From Cellvibrionaceae bacterium (GTDB taxonomy: Bacteria > Pseudomonadota > Gammaproteobacteria > Pseudomonadales > Cellvibrionaceae): a stretch of 64,000 nucleotides of DNA. The stretch covers positions 558,001 through 622,000 of the forward strand of contig JANPZW010000015.1 in assembly GCA_024707385.1 (NCBI GenBank), written 5' to 3'. The notes under the pieces were generated by a model. The model worked only from the letters and a program-made list of their open reading frames with translations, made no database searches and was not told the DNA's origin. How positions within the stretch are numbered: position 1 is the stretch's first letter; each line of letters begins with the position of its first letter. A program made the translations under genes and the position numbers. Shown here piece by piece: positions 35,711 to 46,322 of this stretch.

Positions 35711-35778
35711 GATGAAATCGCTCGGTGAATCAAGGTGGGAAGGGAGAGCGCGGCTTCAGGCGAAGCCGCGGAGATAAA

Positions 35779-36978
35779 TCAGTTCGACAGACCGGTGTCG
35801 GTCAGATCGACCAGGGTCCAGGGCAGACCATATTTGTTGAGGTCTTCCATAAATGGATCCGGGTCGAACTGCTCCATATTCCAAACGCCCGCTTTCATCC
35901 ATTTGTTCTCCAGCATCATCTTCGCGCCGATCATCGCCGGTACGCCGGTGGTGTAGGAGATCGCCTGGGACTGCACCTCGCGGAAGCACGCCTCGTGATC
36001 ACAGATGTTGTAGATGTAGACAATCTTTTCCTTGCCGGCCTTGATGCCTTTGGCGACGCAGCCGATACAGGTGCGGCCTTTCGTCAGCGGCCCGAGGCTT
36101 GAGGGGTCGGGCAGAACGGACTTGAGGAATTGCAGCGGAATCACTTCCACGCCGTTGTACATCACGGGCTTGATGCCGGTCATGCCCACGTTCTGCAGCA
36201 CTTCCAGATGCTTCAGGTAGTTCTGTGAAAAGGTCATCCAGAAGCGCGCGCGCTTGATTTCCGGGAAGTGTTTGACGATGGACTCCAACTCCTCGTGGTA
36301 CATCATGTAGATGTCCATCGGGCCAATGCCCTCGGGGAAGTCGAAGGAATCCTTGACGGACAGCGGGTCGGTTTCCACCCACTCGCCGTTCTGCCAAAAG
36401 CGGCCTTTCGCGGTGACTTCGCGGATGTTGATCTCCGGGTTGAAGTTGGTGGCGAACGGCTGGCCGTGGTTGCCGGCGTTGGCGTCGATGATGTCCAGCT
36501 CGTGGATCTCATCCAGGCAATGTTTTTTGATATAGGCGGTGTAGACGTTGGTGACGCCCGGGTCGAAGCCACTTCCCAGCAACGCCATGAGCCCAGCCTT
36601 CTGGAATTTTTCCTGATAGGCCCATTGCCATTTGTATTCGAACTTGGCCACTTCTGGTGGCTCGTAGTTGGCGGTGTCGAGATAGTGCACGCCAGCATTG
36701 AGGCAGGCGTCCATGATGTGCAGATCCTGGTAGGGCAGAGCTACGTTGATCACCAGGCTGGGCTTTTCTTTCTCCAGCAGGGCGGTCAGCTCGGCAACGT
36801 TATCCGCGTCAACTTGGGCTGTGCGAATCGGACGCGACAGCTGCGCTGCGATCTTTTTGCATTTTTCCTCGTTGCGGCTCGCCAGAATAATCTCTGGGAA
36901 CACCTCGGGCAGTTGCGCGCACTTATGGGTGACCACGCCACCCACGCCGCCGGCACCGATGATGATGACTTTACTCAT
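35779..36978 (-). CDS. Carboxynorspermidine dehydrogenase (saccharopine dehydrogenase family)
   Basis: A 399-residue NAD(P)H-dependent enzyme with N-terminal nucleotide-binding loop IIIGAGGVGGVVTH. The start at MSKVIIIGAGG is fixed by AGGAGAA eight bases upstream; an extra five residues upstream are unlikely. The family condenses aspartate semialdehyde with putrescine (or diaminopropane) to carboxy(nor)spermidine. Motifs include LLGSGFDPGVTNVY and TTGVPAMIGAKM. Its placement beside nspC and downstream of speA supports this rather than lysine metabolism. Confidence 0.92.
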   Translation of the reverse strand: MSKVIIIGAGGVGGVVTHKCAQLPEVFPEIILASRNEEKCKKIAAQLSRPIRTAQVDADNVAELTALLEKEKPSLVINVALPYQDLHIMDACLNAGVHYLDTANYEPPEVAKFEYKWQWAYQEKFQKAGLMALLGSGFDPGVTNVYTAYIKKHCLDEIHELDIIDANAGNHGQPFATNFNPEINIREVTAKGRFWQNGEWVETDPLSVKDSFDFPEGIGPMDIYMMYHEELESIVKHFPEIKRARFWMTFSQNYLKHLEVLQNVGMTGIKPVMYNGVEVIPLQFLKSVLPDPSSLGPLTKGRTCIGCVAKGIKAGKEKIVYIYNICDHEACFREVQSQAISYTTGVPAMIGAKMMLENKWMKAGVWNMEQFDPDPFMEDLNKYGLPWTLVDLTDTGLSN

Positions 36979-37087
36979 GTGAATTCTCCTCAATGGTCCG
37001 CGCAGCCGAGCTGCGCGACTTTACTGCTTATCGATATATTGGCGGCTTATTTTTCGCTCTAGCCAAATTTATTTTTCGTAACAGGTT

Positions 37088-39045
37088 TTATTTTTCGTAA
37101 TAGGTATAGCCGCGCATGCTGGCGGAAAACGCCTTCATGATGTCCAGACGCTCGGAAGCGCTGATGCGACCCTCGCGCACCGCCTGCTCGGCGATACGGC
37201 GGAAACGGTCCTGCATCACTTGCGGGTTGTACTCCACATAACTGAGCACGTCGGCGATGCTGTCGCCCTCGATCTCATGGACAAACTCGTAAAGGCCACC
37301 TTCGTTGATGCGCACACTGACGACGTTGGTATCGCCGAACAGGTTGTGCAGATCGCCGAGGGTCTCCTGGTAGGCGCCAACAAGGAAGGTGCCGATGTAG
37401 TACTCCTCGTTTTCCTTCAGAGCGTGGAGCGGCAGGGTGCGGCGGGTGCTGTGCATGTCGGCGAAGCGGTCGATCTTGCCGTCACAGTCACAGGTGATGT
37501 CCGCGATTATGGCCTGCCGGGTGGGGGGCGCTCTTCGAGCCGGTGAATCGGCGCGATTGGGAAGATCTGGTCGATAGCCCAGATATCCGGCAGTGACTGG
37601 AACAGGCTGAAGTTGCAGTAGTAGATGTCGGACAGCTGCTCTTTCAACCGCGGTAACTCGCTGAATTCCCGCGGTGCATCTTCAGCCAGAACCAGCAGGC
37701 GTTGCATAACCTTCAGGAACAGGTTTTCCGACAGCGAGCGCGAGCGCAGGTTGACCTGGCCGCGTTTGAACAGCTCGCGAATCTCGTCGCGATAGAAGAG
37801 GGCGTCGTTGTAACACTCCTGAAGGTTGCGCACATTGGCGGTCTTGAGCAGCTCCTTCAGGTTGTGAATCATCGCGTGCTCTTCTTCGCTGATCACCTCC
37901 GGCAGGGGGCCAGGTTCGAAGCTCGCCACGTCCAGGACGTTGAACAGCAGCACAGAAGAATAAGCGACGGTCGCACGTCCAGACTCGGTAATGATGGTCG
38001 GATGCGCAATCTCATTGGGATCGAGGGTCGTCATGATTACGTCGACGATGTCGGCGCAATATTCATCCAGCGTGTAGTTGCGTGAATGGACATAGTTGGT
38101 TTTCGACCCGTCATAGTCGACCGCCAAACCGCCACCCAGATCCAGATAACCCATACGCGCGCCTTCGCGCACGAGGTCCATATAAACCTGGCAGGCTTCC
38201 AACACACCGGTGCGGATGTCGCGAATGTTGGGGATCTGCGAACCCAGGTGGTAGTGAAGCAGTTGCAGGCAGTCGAGCATGCCTTCGGCTTTGAGGGTAT
38301 CCACCAGATTGATGAGCTGGGCGATAGTGACGCCGAAGATGCTGCGGTCACCGCTGGTGGCGTTCCAATGGCCGCCCACCATGGAAGCTAGTTTGACGCG
38401 TATGCCGATCAGCGGCTGGATTCCCAGTGCACGGCTGCGTTCAAGGATGATCGGTAATTCGGAGGGGGTTTCAATGACGAAAAACACCCGGTAGCCCATC
38501 TTGCACGCCTGCAGACCGAGGTCGATGAACTCTGCGTCCTTATAACCATTACAGACGATACAGGCTTCTGGAGATTCCAGGTTCGCCAAGGCAATGATCA
38601 GCTCCGGCTTGGAGCCGGCCTCCAAGCCGTGGCCGTACTTGGCGCCAACCTGAGCGATCTCTTCAATCACATGGCACTGCTGGTTGACCTTCACCGGAAA
38701 GACGCCGCGGTACTTGCCGCGATAGCCGCTCTGCTCGATGGCATTGTTGAAGGCGTTGTTCAAGCGGGCGATTTGCTGAGCCAAGAGGTTCTCGAAGCGC
38801 ACCAGCACCGGCATGTCCATGCCGCGCTCCTTGATGTCTTTCACCAGATCCAGCATCGAAATCTTCAAGGGGCCGGACTCCCCCTGAGCGGTCACCAGGA
38901 TTTCACCTTTGTCCGAGACGCTGAAATAACCCGCGCCCCAGTCATTGATGCCATAAAGTTCAGCCGAATGAGAGGCCGTCCAAGCGTGATGCACCATCTT
39001 GTTCAATGTCTGAATATCTCCAGAAAAAAGGATAGAAGTTGGCAC
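37088..39045 (-). CDS. speA: Biosynthetic arginine decarboxylase, frame broken at a C run
   Basis: PLP enzyme turning arginine into agmatine, the first step from arginine to putrescine. Visible are YGINDWGAGYFSV at the N-terminus, the PLP lysine in GVFPVKVNQQ, GLEAGSKPEL, LHYHLGSQIPNIRDI and the C-terminal EEYYIGTFLVGAYQETLGD. The frame breaks at six C on the minus strand (plus-strand G run 37523-37528). Seven C (or four) give HRLEERP(P)TRQAIIADITCD, matching SpeA. Restored length is about 652 residues. The later agmatine-to-putrescine genes are not in the window. It leads the polyamine gene set. Confidence 0.93.
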
Positions 39046-39262
39046 TGTAATATGCCGATGGATTGAGACAGATTGATGTCGGGGACACCCCCTGCCGCAA
39101 AGGCGCGAACTATCGCAGATTTACTAAGACTTTTCCAGAACTGGAAGGGTCCCGCGGACGGGCGTCATCTTGCCTGAAAAGGGGCTTCGCGACGCTGGCG
39201 GGGACCAGAGGAAGTGGGTTTGTGCGCACCCGTATCGTACGGGTGCGATTTGATGACGAGGC

Positions 39263-39574
39263 TTATCTTACCAGCGAAAGATTTCGACTGTCCTTAAGGC
39301 ATCTCTCCGCTGCGCTGAAGGCATCACGCACAGCGACATGGGCAGTGGGGGCATCATGCGAGACCGTAATCGGACGCCCGCGCAGGTTAAGTTCAATCGA
39401 GGCGCGAAATAATTTTCCTTTATTGCGGCGATTGTGCGGCATGTCCAAGACCACGCGGGAGCGCAGGATGTCTGGAGCAAAACGGGAAAGTTTTTCAAGT
39501 TTGCGGTTAATGGTGTACACCAGGGCAGGCGAGTGATCTAAATCTCGAAAGACAACGTCTGCGTTATTTCTCAT
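39263..39574 (-). CDS. S30AE / ribosome hibernation factor-like small protein
   Basis: About 103 residues in the HPF/RaiA (S30AE) family: FRDLDHSPALVYTINRKLEKL, then SRVVLDMPHNRRNKGKLF, and VAVRDAFSAAERCL at the end. Such proteins bind the 30S subunit and idle ribosomes in stress. The start at 39574 is preferred over the ATG at 39592 because GGAGG lies 11 bases before it and the first ATG has no ribosome binding site. It lacks the long-HPF C-terminal dimerisation domain. It is divergent from the hsp20 gene, which fits a stress setting. Whether it inhibits translation or has another role is unknown. Confidence 0.78.
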   Translation of the reverse strand: MRNNADVVFRDLDHSPALVYTINRKLEKLSRFAPDILRSRVVLDMPHNRRNKGKLFRASIELNLRGRPITVSHDAPTAHVAVRDAFSAAERCLKDSRNLSLVR

Positions 39575-39762
39575 GGAAAAGGCGACCTCCATAAAAGTGC
39601 CGAATTTGAAATCAAGTGCAGGCCCGCCCTTTAATCATGGAGCCTTTTACCGGAATTGCAAGTTGCGCCTAATAACATTCTGTCCGCTTGTTTGAATGGC
39701 CTATGCCGGATGAGAAGCAAATCACTCAACCCCTCGGGTTTTCGCATTTTTGTGCTGCGGCG

Positions 39763-39790
39763 CTTGAAATTTATTTTTCCAGACTTATCT
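39763..39790 (+). promoter_or_regulatory. Heat-shock (sigma-32-type) promoter for hsp20
   Basis: CTTGAAA, an exact sigma-32 -35 element, then 14 bases and CTTATCT, a fair match to CCCATNT. It leaves a leader of about 85 bases before the hsp20 ATG, long enough for an RNA thermometer, though I did not identify a ROSE-type fold. Confidence 0.55.
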
Positions 39791-39884
39791 ATTTCGTAGC
39801 CGGCGTTGTTTCGCAGAAAGATTCCGGTTTCACGGCCTGGTTTTCGGGTATCAATTTATTTATTGCTCTAATTGAGGATAAACC

Positions 39885-40367
39885 ATGAGAACTTTTGACT
39901 TTTCTCCTTTGTACAAATCCGCTATCGGCTTTGATCGTTTAGCACAGATTCTCGACGCTGCTCATCGCGCCGAGCAGACTCAGCCCGCTTTTCCGCCATA
40001 CAACATCGAATTGACCGGTGAAAATCAGTACCGCATCAGCATGGCTGTCGCCGGGTTTGGCCAGAACGAGATTGAAATTGAAGTGGAACATGGCGTCTTG
40101 CGTGTTTCCGGCAAAAAAGCTGCAGATGCGGAAAATCGACAGTTTCTGCATCGCGGTATCGCGGGACGGGATTTCGAGCGCAAATTCCAGCTCGCGGATT
40201 ACGTCCAGGTTTCCGGCGCCAATATGGCAAATGGCTTGCTAAATATAGAACTGAAGCGCGAGATTCCGGAATTTCTCAAACCCCGAAAAATTGCCATAAC
40301 CAACTCCCAGGATAGGGCGCAGCCGGAGAGTAACGTTTTGCGCGTGGAAAAGGCTGAGGCTGCCTGA
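39885..40367 (+). CDS. Hsp20 small heat-shock protein (IbpA-like)
   Basis: A 160-residue ATP-independent holdase that keeps unfolding proteins soluble for DnaK and ClpB. The N-terminus MRTFDFSPLYKSAIGFDRL is typical of the IbpA class. The alpha-crystallin domain spans about 38-130 (PYNIELTGENQYRISMAVAG, GVLRVSGKK, LHRGIAGRDFERKFQLAD, NGLLNIELKREIPE). The motif IxI appears as KIAI near residue 136. The start follows GAGGA, and a sigma-32-type promoter lies upstream. Confidence 0.93.
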   Translation: MRTFDFSPLYKSAIGFDRLAQILDAAHRAEQTQPAFPPYNIELTGENQYRISMAVAGFGQNEIEIEVEHGVLRVSGKKAADAENRQFLHRGIAGRDFERKFQLADYVQVSGANMANGLLNIELKREIPEFLKPRKIAITNSQDRAQPESNVLRVEKAEAA

Positions 40368-40402
40368 CCGTTTTACACATTGACATTTTTTAAGAGTCGG
40401 TT

Positions 40403-41403
40403 TTACAAAGAGTCCGCGCTGAATAATTTGGCGCGGACGGTAATTCTGTATTGTGCCGGCGTTGTGCCGAAATATTTTTTGAACAGATCGGAAAAGTGCG
40501 CCAAATCCTGATAGCCGGATCTATAGGCAATTTCGGACACCGCGAGATTGCTGGAATGCAGTAGCTCTCCCGCGTGGCGCATTTTCACATTCTGTATATA
40601 TTGAATCGGCGTGAGGTTGGTTGCATTTTTGAATCGTCGATTCAAAGTGCGCAAACTCATGCCGAGTGAATTTGCGACATCTTTAACCTGAATATTTTTC
40701 TGCGCATTCTGCTGAATCCAAGATTGTGCTCGCGCCACATCTTCATCCGGATGAGCTTGAAATTCACCGTGTTCAATTTGCATCTGAGGGTAGGCTTTGC
40801 GAACCTCGTGAAAAAAATGTCTTTCCACATGGCGGGCAATCTGTTCACCAAAAATATCCTGAATAAAAAAAACCGTCAGGTCTGCCAGGGAGTTTACGCT
40901 GGCAGTGCAGTACAGATTTTCCGAGCGGGTAATAAAGTGGTTGCGCTTCAATAATACCCGTGGGTAGGCTCAGCGAACTTGTCGAAGTAATACCAGTGGG
41001 TTGTGGCCGGCCTGAAATCGAGTAGTCCCGCTTCCGCCATAAAACAGCAGCCGGTGCCAACCCCGGCGATTGTTCCGCCGTCTTGTTTCTGCTTTACCAG
41101 CCACGGCAGCACAGCCTGATTGTTCTTCAAAACCGTTTTGGGATTTCGCCAGAGTGCAGGAATGAAGGTGATTGATGATGTTTCGATATCGCTGATGGCA
41201 CAGTGTGGCTGAAGCAGCATTCCGGTATGCGATGTCACCGCCTTGCCATCCACCGACGCCAGCCGGAAGACAAGCTGCGACTGTGACGTCTGGCGCTGAC
41301 GCGATGATTTCTGCATAGCCTCCGCCGCATGAAGCTGCTCCATGGGCAGTGCCACGCTGGTAGCCAGCATTTGTTCGCACAACAAGAATGTTATTGACGT
41401 CAT
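40403..41403 (-). CDS. GlxA-family regulator (DJ-1/PfpI domain plus AraC HTH), frame broken
   Basis: Two minus-strand frames join into one transcription factor of about 333 residues. The N-terminal DJ-1/PfpI-like part begins MTSITFLLCEQMLATSVALP and contains GAGTGCCFMAEAGLLD-like GVGTGCCFMAEAG. It stops after KFAEPTHGYY, while the next frame continues LLKRNHFITRSENLYC. One extra C in the ACCCAC stretch (plus strand 40962-40964) gives EPTPRVLLKRNHFIT. The C-terminal AraC domain (NIQVKDVANSLGMSLRTLNR, VSEIAYRSGYQDLAHFSDLF, KYFGTTPAQYR) is complete. Effector and targets are unknown. It sits between hsp20 (convergent) and fabY (divergent), so fabY is a possible target. Confidence 0.85.
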
Positions 41404-41527
41404 CTGGTTCTGGCTCCCTAGGGTTTGGCGGATTTACCTCTATTTTGTGGCGAGTATCCCCCTGTGGCGAAATGGTTTCAACAATAAACTGCGCGGTATC
41501 CCACATCCCAATTGCTAAGGTGTCCCT

Positions 41528-43399
41528 GTGACAACGATTACCCGATTACCCGTGATCGTCGGCTTCGGCGGGTTCAACGCTGCCGGCCGCAGTTCTGGCC
41601 ATCGCGGCTATGAACGCATGATATTTGAGAGCCTCTCCCAGCCTGATCGCACAGGGCTCATTGCGTCCTTAGCAAATCTAATGGGCGACAGCGCCAATCG
41701 AACCAGTGATGCGGCTCTGGAGCGTTCGGTCCTGACGGGCACTCTGGTTAGACGTATCGAAAACACCTACTTTCCGGTAGAGGCCGCACCCTTGAGCAGA
41801 AGGGCTCAGGTCATCGGGACCGAAAAGAGCCCTATTCGCCTGAGCATCTCCAATCGCGATCTGCCGCCCACCTTGCCGGAAGGTTGGAAAGTGGTTTCCC
41901 AGGAGGCTGGCCTCTGTGAAATCGAGGTCACTGGTCGGCAAGGCGTTGCCGTCGAGTCGACCCAAGAAATGGCGGTGCAAGCAGCTGGGCAGCTGCCCAA
42001 TGGGTTTAATCCGGGTTCCTACTATCGCTCCACCCATCACCCGAGAGGCCTTCAACTCAATATCCTTGCCGCCTCAGATGCAGTGAAATCGACGGGTATC
42101 CCCTGGCAAACCATTTGCGAACAGGTCGCGCCGGATGAAATCGGGGTGTACAGCAGCAGCGTCATGAGCCAGCTGGACCCCACAGGCTTCGGTGGCATGC
42201 TGCAGGCGCGCCTGCGGGGCGAGCGCGTATCGTCGAAGCAACTGGCTTTAGGTCTCAACACCATGCCCGCGGACTTCGTCAACGCTTACGTACTGGGCAG
42301 CGTCGGCGCGACCGGTGGCGTCACCGGTGCCTGCGCTACCTTCTTATATAACTTGCGAGCCGGAGTGGAAGATATAAAAGCAGGGCGCCGCCGCGTGGTT
42401 CTGGTGGGCAGCGCTGAAGCCCCCATACTGCCGGAAATCATTGACGGCTACGCCGCCATGAGCGCTTTGGCAACGGACGCGGATCTGCGCAAATTGACCG
42501 GCTCGGACGAAATAGACTACCGCCGCGCCAGTCGGCCCTTTGGTGAGAACTGCGGATTTACCATCGCGGAATCCGGCCAATACGTCATGTTGATGGATGA
42601 CGAACTGGCGATACGCATGGGCGCGCAGATTTTTGCGGCTGTCCCGGCGGTATATGTCCACGCCGATGGCTTTAAAAAATCGATCTCCGCACCCGGGCCT
42701 GGCAATTACATCACCATGGCACGAGCGACAGCCCTGGCCGCAAGCCTCTTCGGCGAAGAAAAGGTCCGCAGAGCAAGTTTTGTGCAGGCTCACGGGTCCA
42801 GCACACCGCAAAATCGGGTCACGGAGTCGCGCATTTTCGATGAGGTTGCGCACGCATTTGGCATCAACGGGTGGCCTGTGGCGGCGGTAAAAGCTTATCT
42901 CGGCCACTCCCTCGGGCCTGCCAGTGGCGACCAGATGGCCGCTACTCTGGGTATTTTTGCGCGCGGAATATTGCCGGGCATCAAGACCATAGACGCTGTT
43001 GCGGATGACGTACATGCCGAGCGCCTGCGCATTTCCACCAAGGATCAGGAGCTCGGCGTCGAGTCTTGCCAAATCGGTCTGCTTAACTCCAAAGGGTTTG
43101 GCGGCAACAACGCGACCGCGGTGGTGGTGTCGCCTCTGGCGATTCAGCCGCTGTTGCAAAGACGTCACGGCGCGATCACCTGGAAAGGTTATCTGGACAA
43201 GCTTGCTCCGGTGACCGAAAGCGCTGGCAAGTATTTGCAGGAAGCCGATGCGGGCAAGCTCAATCCGGTTTATGAGTTTGGCATCGGAATGATCGATGAG
43301 CAGGCGATCGAGCTGGATTCAGGACAGATTCGCCTACCCGGATTCCGTAATGCGATCAGCCTCAAAGGCTGCGATGGTTTTGACGACTTGGCCCCATGA
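41528..43399 (+). CDS. fabY: Beta-ketoacyl synthase FabY-type
   Basis: A 623-residue ketoacyl synthase resembling FabY of Pseudomonas aeruginosa, which condenses acetyl-CoA with malonyl-ACP to start fatty acid synthesis, replacing FabH. The N-terminus RLPVIVGFGGFNAAGRSS is characteristic. The Cys-His-His triad is Cys269 in TGACATF, His422 in QAHGSSTPQNR and His460 in LGHSLGPASGDQM. KGFGGNNATAVVV closes the thiolase fold. Length is well above FabB/FabF (about 410), as expected for FabY. The stop overlaps the next start (ATGA), indicating translational coupling with the regulator. Confidence 0.85.
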   Translation: MTTITRLPVIVGFGGFNAAGRSSGHRGYERMIFESLSQPDRTGLIASLANLMGDSANRTSDAALERSVLTGTLVRRIENTYFPVEAAPLSRRAQVIGTEKSPIRLSISNRDLPPTLPEGWKVVSQEAGLCEIEVTGRQGVAVESTQEMAVQAAGQLPNGFNPGSYYRSTHHPRGLQLNILAASDAVKSTGIPWQTICEQVAPDEIGVYSSSVMSQLDPTGFGGMLQARLRGERVSSKQLALGLNTMPADFVNAYVLGSVGATGGVTGACATFLYNLRAGVEDIKAGRRRVVLVGSAEAPILPEIIDGYAAMSALATDADLRKLTGSDEIDYRRASRPFGENCGFTIAESGQYVMLMDDELAIRMGAQIFAAVPAVYVHADGFKKSISAPGPGNYITMARATALAASLFGEEKVRRASFVQAHGSSTPQNRVTESRIFDEVAHAFGINGWPVAAVKAYLGHSLGPASGDQMAATLGIFARGILPGIKTIDAVADDVHAERLRISTKDQELGVESCQIGLLNSKGFGGNNATAVVVSPLAIQPLLQRRHGAITWKGYLDKLAPVTESAGKYLQEADAGKLNPVYEFGIGMIDEQAIELDSGQIRLPGFRNAISLKGCDGFDDLAP

Positions 43400-43998
43400 C
43401 CGACGATTCACCACTGAACGAATCCTCTGCCCAAGAATTTGATCCCGGGCGGAGATTGCGTCAGTTGCGGCTGGAGTTGGGCTTGTCGCAGCGGGAACTG
43501 TCGCGACGCGCGGGCATGACAAATGCCAATTTGTCGATGATAGAGCAGGGGCGCGTGAGCCCCTCGCTGCAAACACTGGAACGTATTCTGCGCGCCATTC
43601 CGATCTCGCTGGAAGACTTTTTCCGCGCCGACGCTGCAATCTCACCGTCTGTATTCGCCGCCGCCGAGCAGATACGCATCACCCAGCCCGGCGTCGAATT
43701 GTTTGTTGCGACGGCCTCTGGCTTTGAAGGTCAGCCGACTGTGGTCCGAGGTCTTCTCAAACCTAGTGCTTCAATTTCGGATTCTCCCGCTTTTCCAAAA
43801 AACAGCTGGCTGTCCGGGGTGGTCGCTCAGGGGTATCTCACCCTGGTACTGGAGGAGACAAAGTGGACCCTGGGGGCTGGTGACGCTTTCCAGTTTCACC
43901 GAAACCGTTCTTTTCACCTGGAGAACCAGCATAATCAGGACTTGCATTTGACACTTGTGGTTAGCTCAGGCGCTCAAGTCGTTGATATTAAAGTATGA
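43396..43998 (+). CDS. XRE-family regulator with C-terminal cupin domain
   Basis: A 200-residue transcription factor. Residues about 15-75 form a Cro/C1 helix-turn-helix (LRQLRLELGLSQRELSRRAG, NANLSMIEQGRVSPSLQTLE). Residues about 100-195 form a cupin beta-barrel (VVAQGYLTLVLEETKWTLGAGDAFQFHR). This layout is that of PuuR/SutR-like sensors that bind a small metabolite in the cupin. Overlap with fabY and position before fadBA suggest control of lipid metabolism, by inference only. Confidence 0.88.
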   Translation: MTDDSPLNESSAQEFDPGRRLRQLRLELGLSQRELSRRAGMTNANLSMIEQGRVSPSLQTLERILRAIPISLEDFFRADAAISPSVFAAAEQIRITQPGVELFVATASGFEGQPTVVRGLLKPSASISDSPAFPKNSWLSGVVAQGYLTLVLEETKWTLGAGDAFQFHRNRSFHLENQHNQDLHLTLVVSSGAQVVDIKV

Positions 43999-44158
43999 AA
44001 AATCGCGCAATATTTTTTGCCACTCGATGAAGTAAAGGCGGTTGTTTCACTGTCTTTCAAAGTTGGATTGATCCATACTTAGGCAAATCAAACAACTGTT
44101 ACGTTGCCGTTTTCGACCTTCAAAACCGGCAACAAAGCGGAAACGGGTTGAGGGTGCG

Positions 44159-46307
44159 ATGATTTTTTCAGGTGATGCCATAACAGTCGAAGACTTGGGC
44201 GAAGGGCTCATGCACTTGCGGTTTGATCTGCAAGGTGAGTCTGTAAATAAATTCAATCTACTGCTTTCCAGTGAGCTCGAGTTGGTGATCGACACACTGG
44301 AGTGCCAATCCGATGTAAAGGGACTTCTTCTATCCAGCGCAAAAAGCGCTTTTATGGTAGGAGCGGACATCACAGAATTCGGCCCCGTATTCGCGCAGGG
44401 AGATGACGCAATACGCTCCCATCTGCTCACCAATAATCGCAATTTCAATCGCCTCGAAGATCTGCCTTTTCCTACCGTCGTCGCCATCAACGGTTATGCG
44501 CTGGGCGGAGGATTGGAGATCGCTCTCGCCTGCGATTTCCGCATCATGAGCGACAGCGCCAAGGTCGGGCTCCCTGAAACCAAGTTGGGCCTGATTCCAG
44601 GTTGGGGCGGCACTGTGCGTCTACCTCGCTTGGTCGGACTGGACACCGCGGTGGAATGGATCGCAAGTGGCGCGGAATATAAAGGGAGTGATGTACTTAC
44701 GAAAGGCGTTGCCGACGGTGTGGTTGAGGACGCAAATCTGATCGCGAGCGCTCTTGACGTTCTGCGCCGGGCGGCAAATGGAAAGCTGCCATACCTCCCG
44801 AGGCGAGAGCAAAAAACGTCGCCACTGCGACACAATGACATGGAAGAGCCTGCTGGCATTCGAGAGCTCAAAAATGTTTGTCGGCGCACAAGCCGGACGC
44901 AATTACCCGGCACCCGTTTCCGCGATCAAGGCCATGCAGGAAGGCGCGAAACTGGGGCGCGACGATGCCCAGAAGATCGAAGCCAATACATTTATCAAGC
45001 TTGCCCAGACTTCCGCCGCGCGAAATCTGGTGGGGCTCTTTCTAAGCGATCAGTACATCGCGAAAAAGTCCAAGCATTGGGAAAAACAAGCTGAACTGCC
45101 GGTCAAGCGAACGGCGGTGTTGGGTGCGGGAATCATGGGCGGCGGAATTGCATACCAGTCCGCCAGCCGTGGCGTCCCCATCAAGATGAAAGATATCAAC
45201 CAGAAGGGTATCGATCAGGGCCTTGCAGAAGCGGCCAAATTGATGACCAAGCGCGTTGAATCCGGCAAGGCGACAGCGGCCAGCATGGCGGAAATATTAA
45301 ATCGAATTGAACCCGCCTTGACCTACGATGGCTTCGCGGAAGTCGACCTAGTGGTCGAAGCCGTGGTAGAAAATCCAGCAGTAAAAAAAGTGGTGCTGGC
45401 AGAGGTGGAGTCGACGGTGAAGCCTGCAACAATTCTCTGCTCGAATACGTCGACCATCTCCATTGATGCCCTTGCCGAGAACCTTGCGCGCCCGGAAAAT
45501 TTCTGCGGCATGCACTTTTTCAATCCCGTTCATGCCATGCCGTTAGTGGAAATCATTCGCGGGAAAAAGACTTCCGATCAAGCAATAGCACGCACAGTCG
45601 CCTACGCCAACGCGTTGGGTAAAAAGCCTGTTGTGGTCAATAATTGCCCCGGATTTCTGGTCAACAGAGTGCTATTTCCTTACTTCGCCGGATTCTCGAT
45701 GCTGTTGAGGGATGGCGCGGATTTTCAGGCGGTGGATAAAGTCATGGAGCGCTGGGGCTGGCCTATGGGTCCTGCGTACCTGCTGGATGTTGTGGGCCTG
45801 GATACGGCCGTCCACGCCCAAGGTGTTATGGCGGAAGGCTTTCCTCAGCGCATGGTGAAAACCTTTAAGCCAGCGCCCGATGTTCTCTATGAGGCCGGTC
45901 GTTTGGGTCAAAAAAATGGCTTAGGTTTTTACAACTACGAAAAAGACAAGAAAGGCAAACCGGTGAAAGTTCCGACCCGGGACAGCTATGACTTGCTCGC
46001 ATCGCATGTGGCGCCCGCCAAAGAATTTTCAGATGATGAAATTATCGCTCGCATGATGATTCCCCTGGCAACCGAACTCGTCCGTTGCCTTGAGGAGCAG
46101 ATAGTGGCCTCTCCGGCAGAAGCGGACATGGCGCTGATCTATGGCCTGGGCTTTCCGCCTTTCCGTGGCGGTGTATTTCGCTGGATTGATGAGCAGGGAT
46201 TGAACCGTTTTATCGTCAGTGCTTTGCCGTTCGCCGATCTTAGTCCTCTGTACCAAGTCACAGAAGACATGCAGCAGCGCGCCAAAGAAGGCAAAACATA
46301 TTACTGA
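44159..46307 (+). CDS. fadB: Fatty acid oxidation complex alpha subunit, frame broken
   Basis: FadB carries enoyl-CoA hydratase, cis-trans isomerase and 3-hydroxyacyl-CoA dehydrogenase activities of beta-oxidation. The N-terminal crotonase part (LMHLRFDLQGESVNKFN, GYALGGGLEIALACDFR, GLPETKLGLIPGWGGTVRLP) breaks near 44841-44850. Dropping one base gives RHNDMESLLAFESSKMFVG and joins QAGRNYPAPVSAIK. The dehydrogenase part follows: NAD loop VLGAGIMGGGIAYQS, catalytic HFFNPVHAMPLVE and the C-terminal LIYGLGFPPFRGG. Restored length is about 716 residues, the usual size. This break is not in a long base run, unlike most others here. It is followed by fadA after 15 bases. Confidence 0.93.
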
Positions 46308-46322
46308 GTGTGGGAGTTACAA

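Noticed and set aside
42344..43168. 274-codon minus-strand open frame opposite fabY
   Set aside because: Same reason: shadow of a conserved gene with intact catalytic motifs on the other strand.
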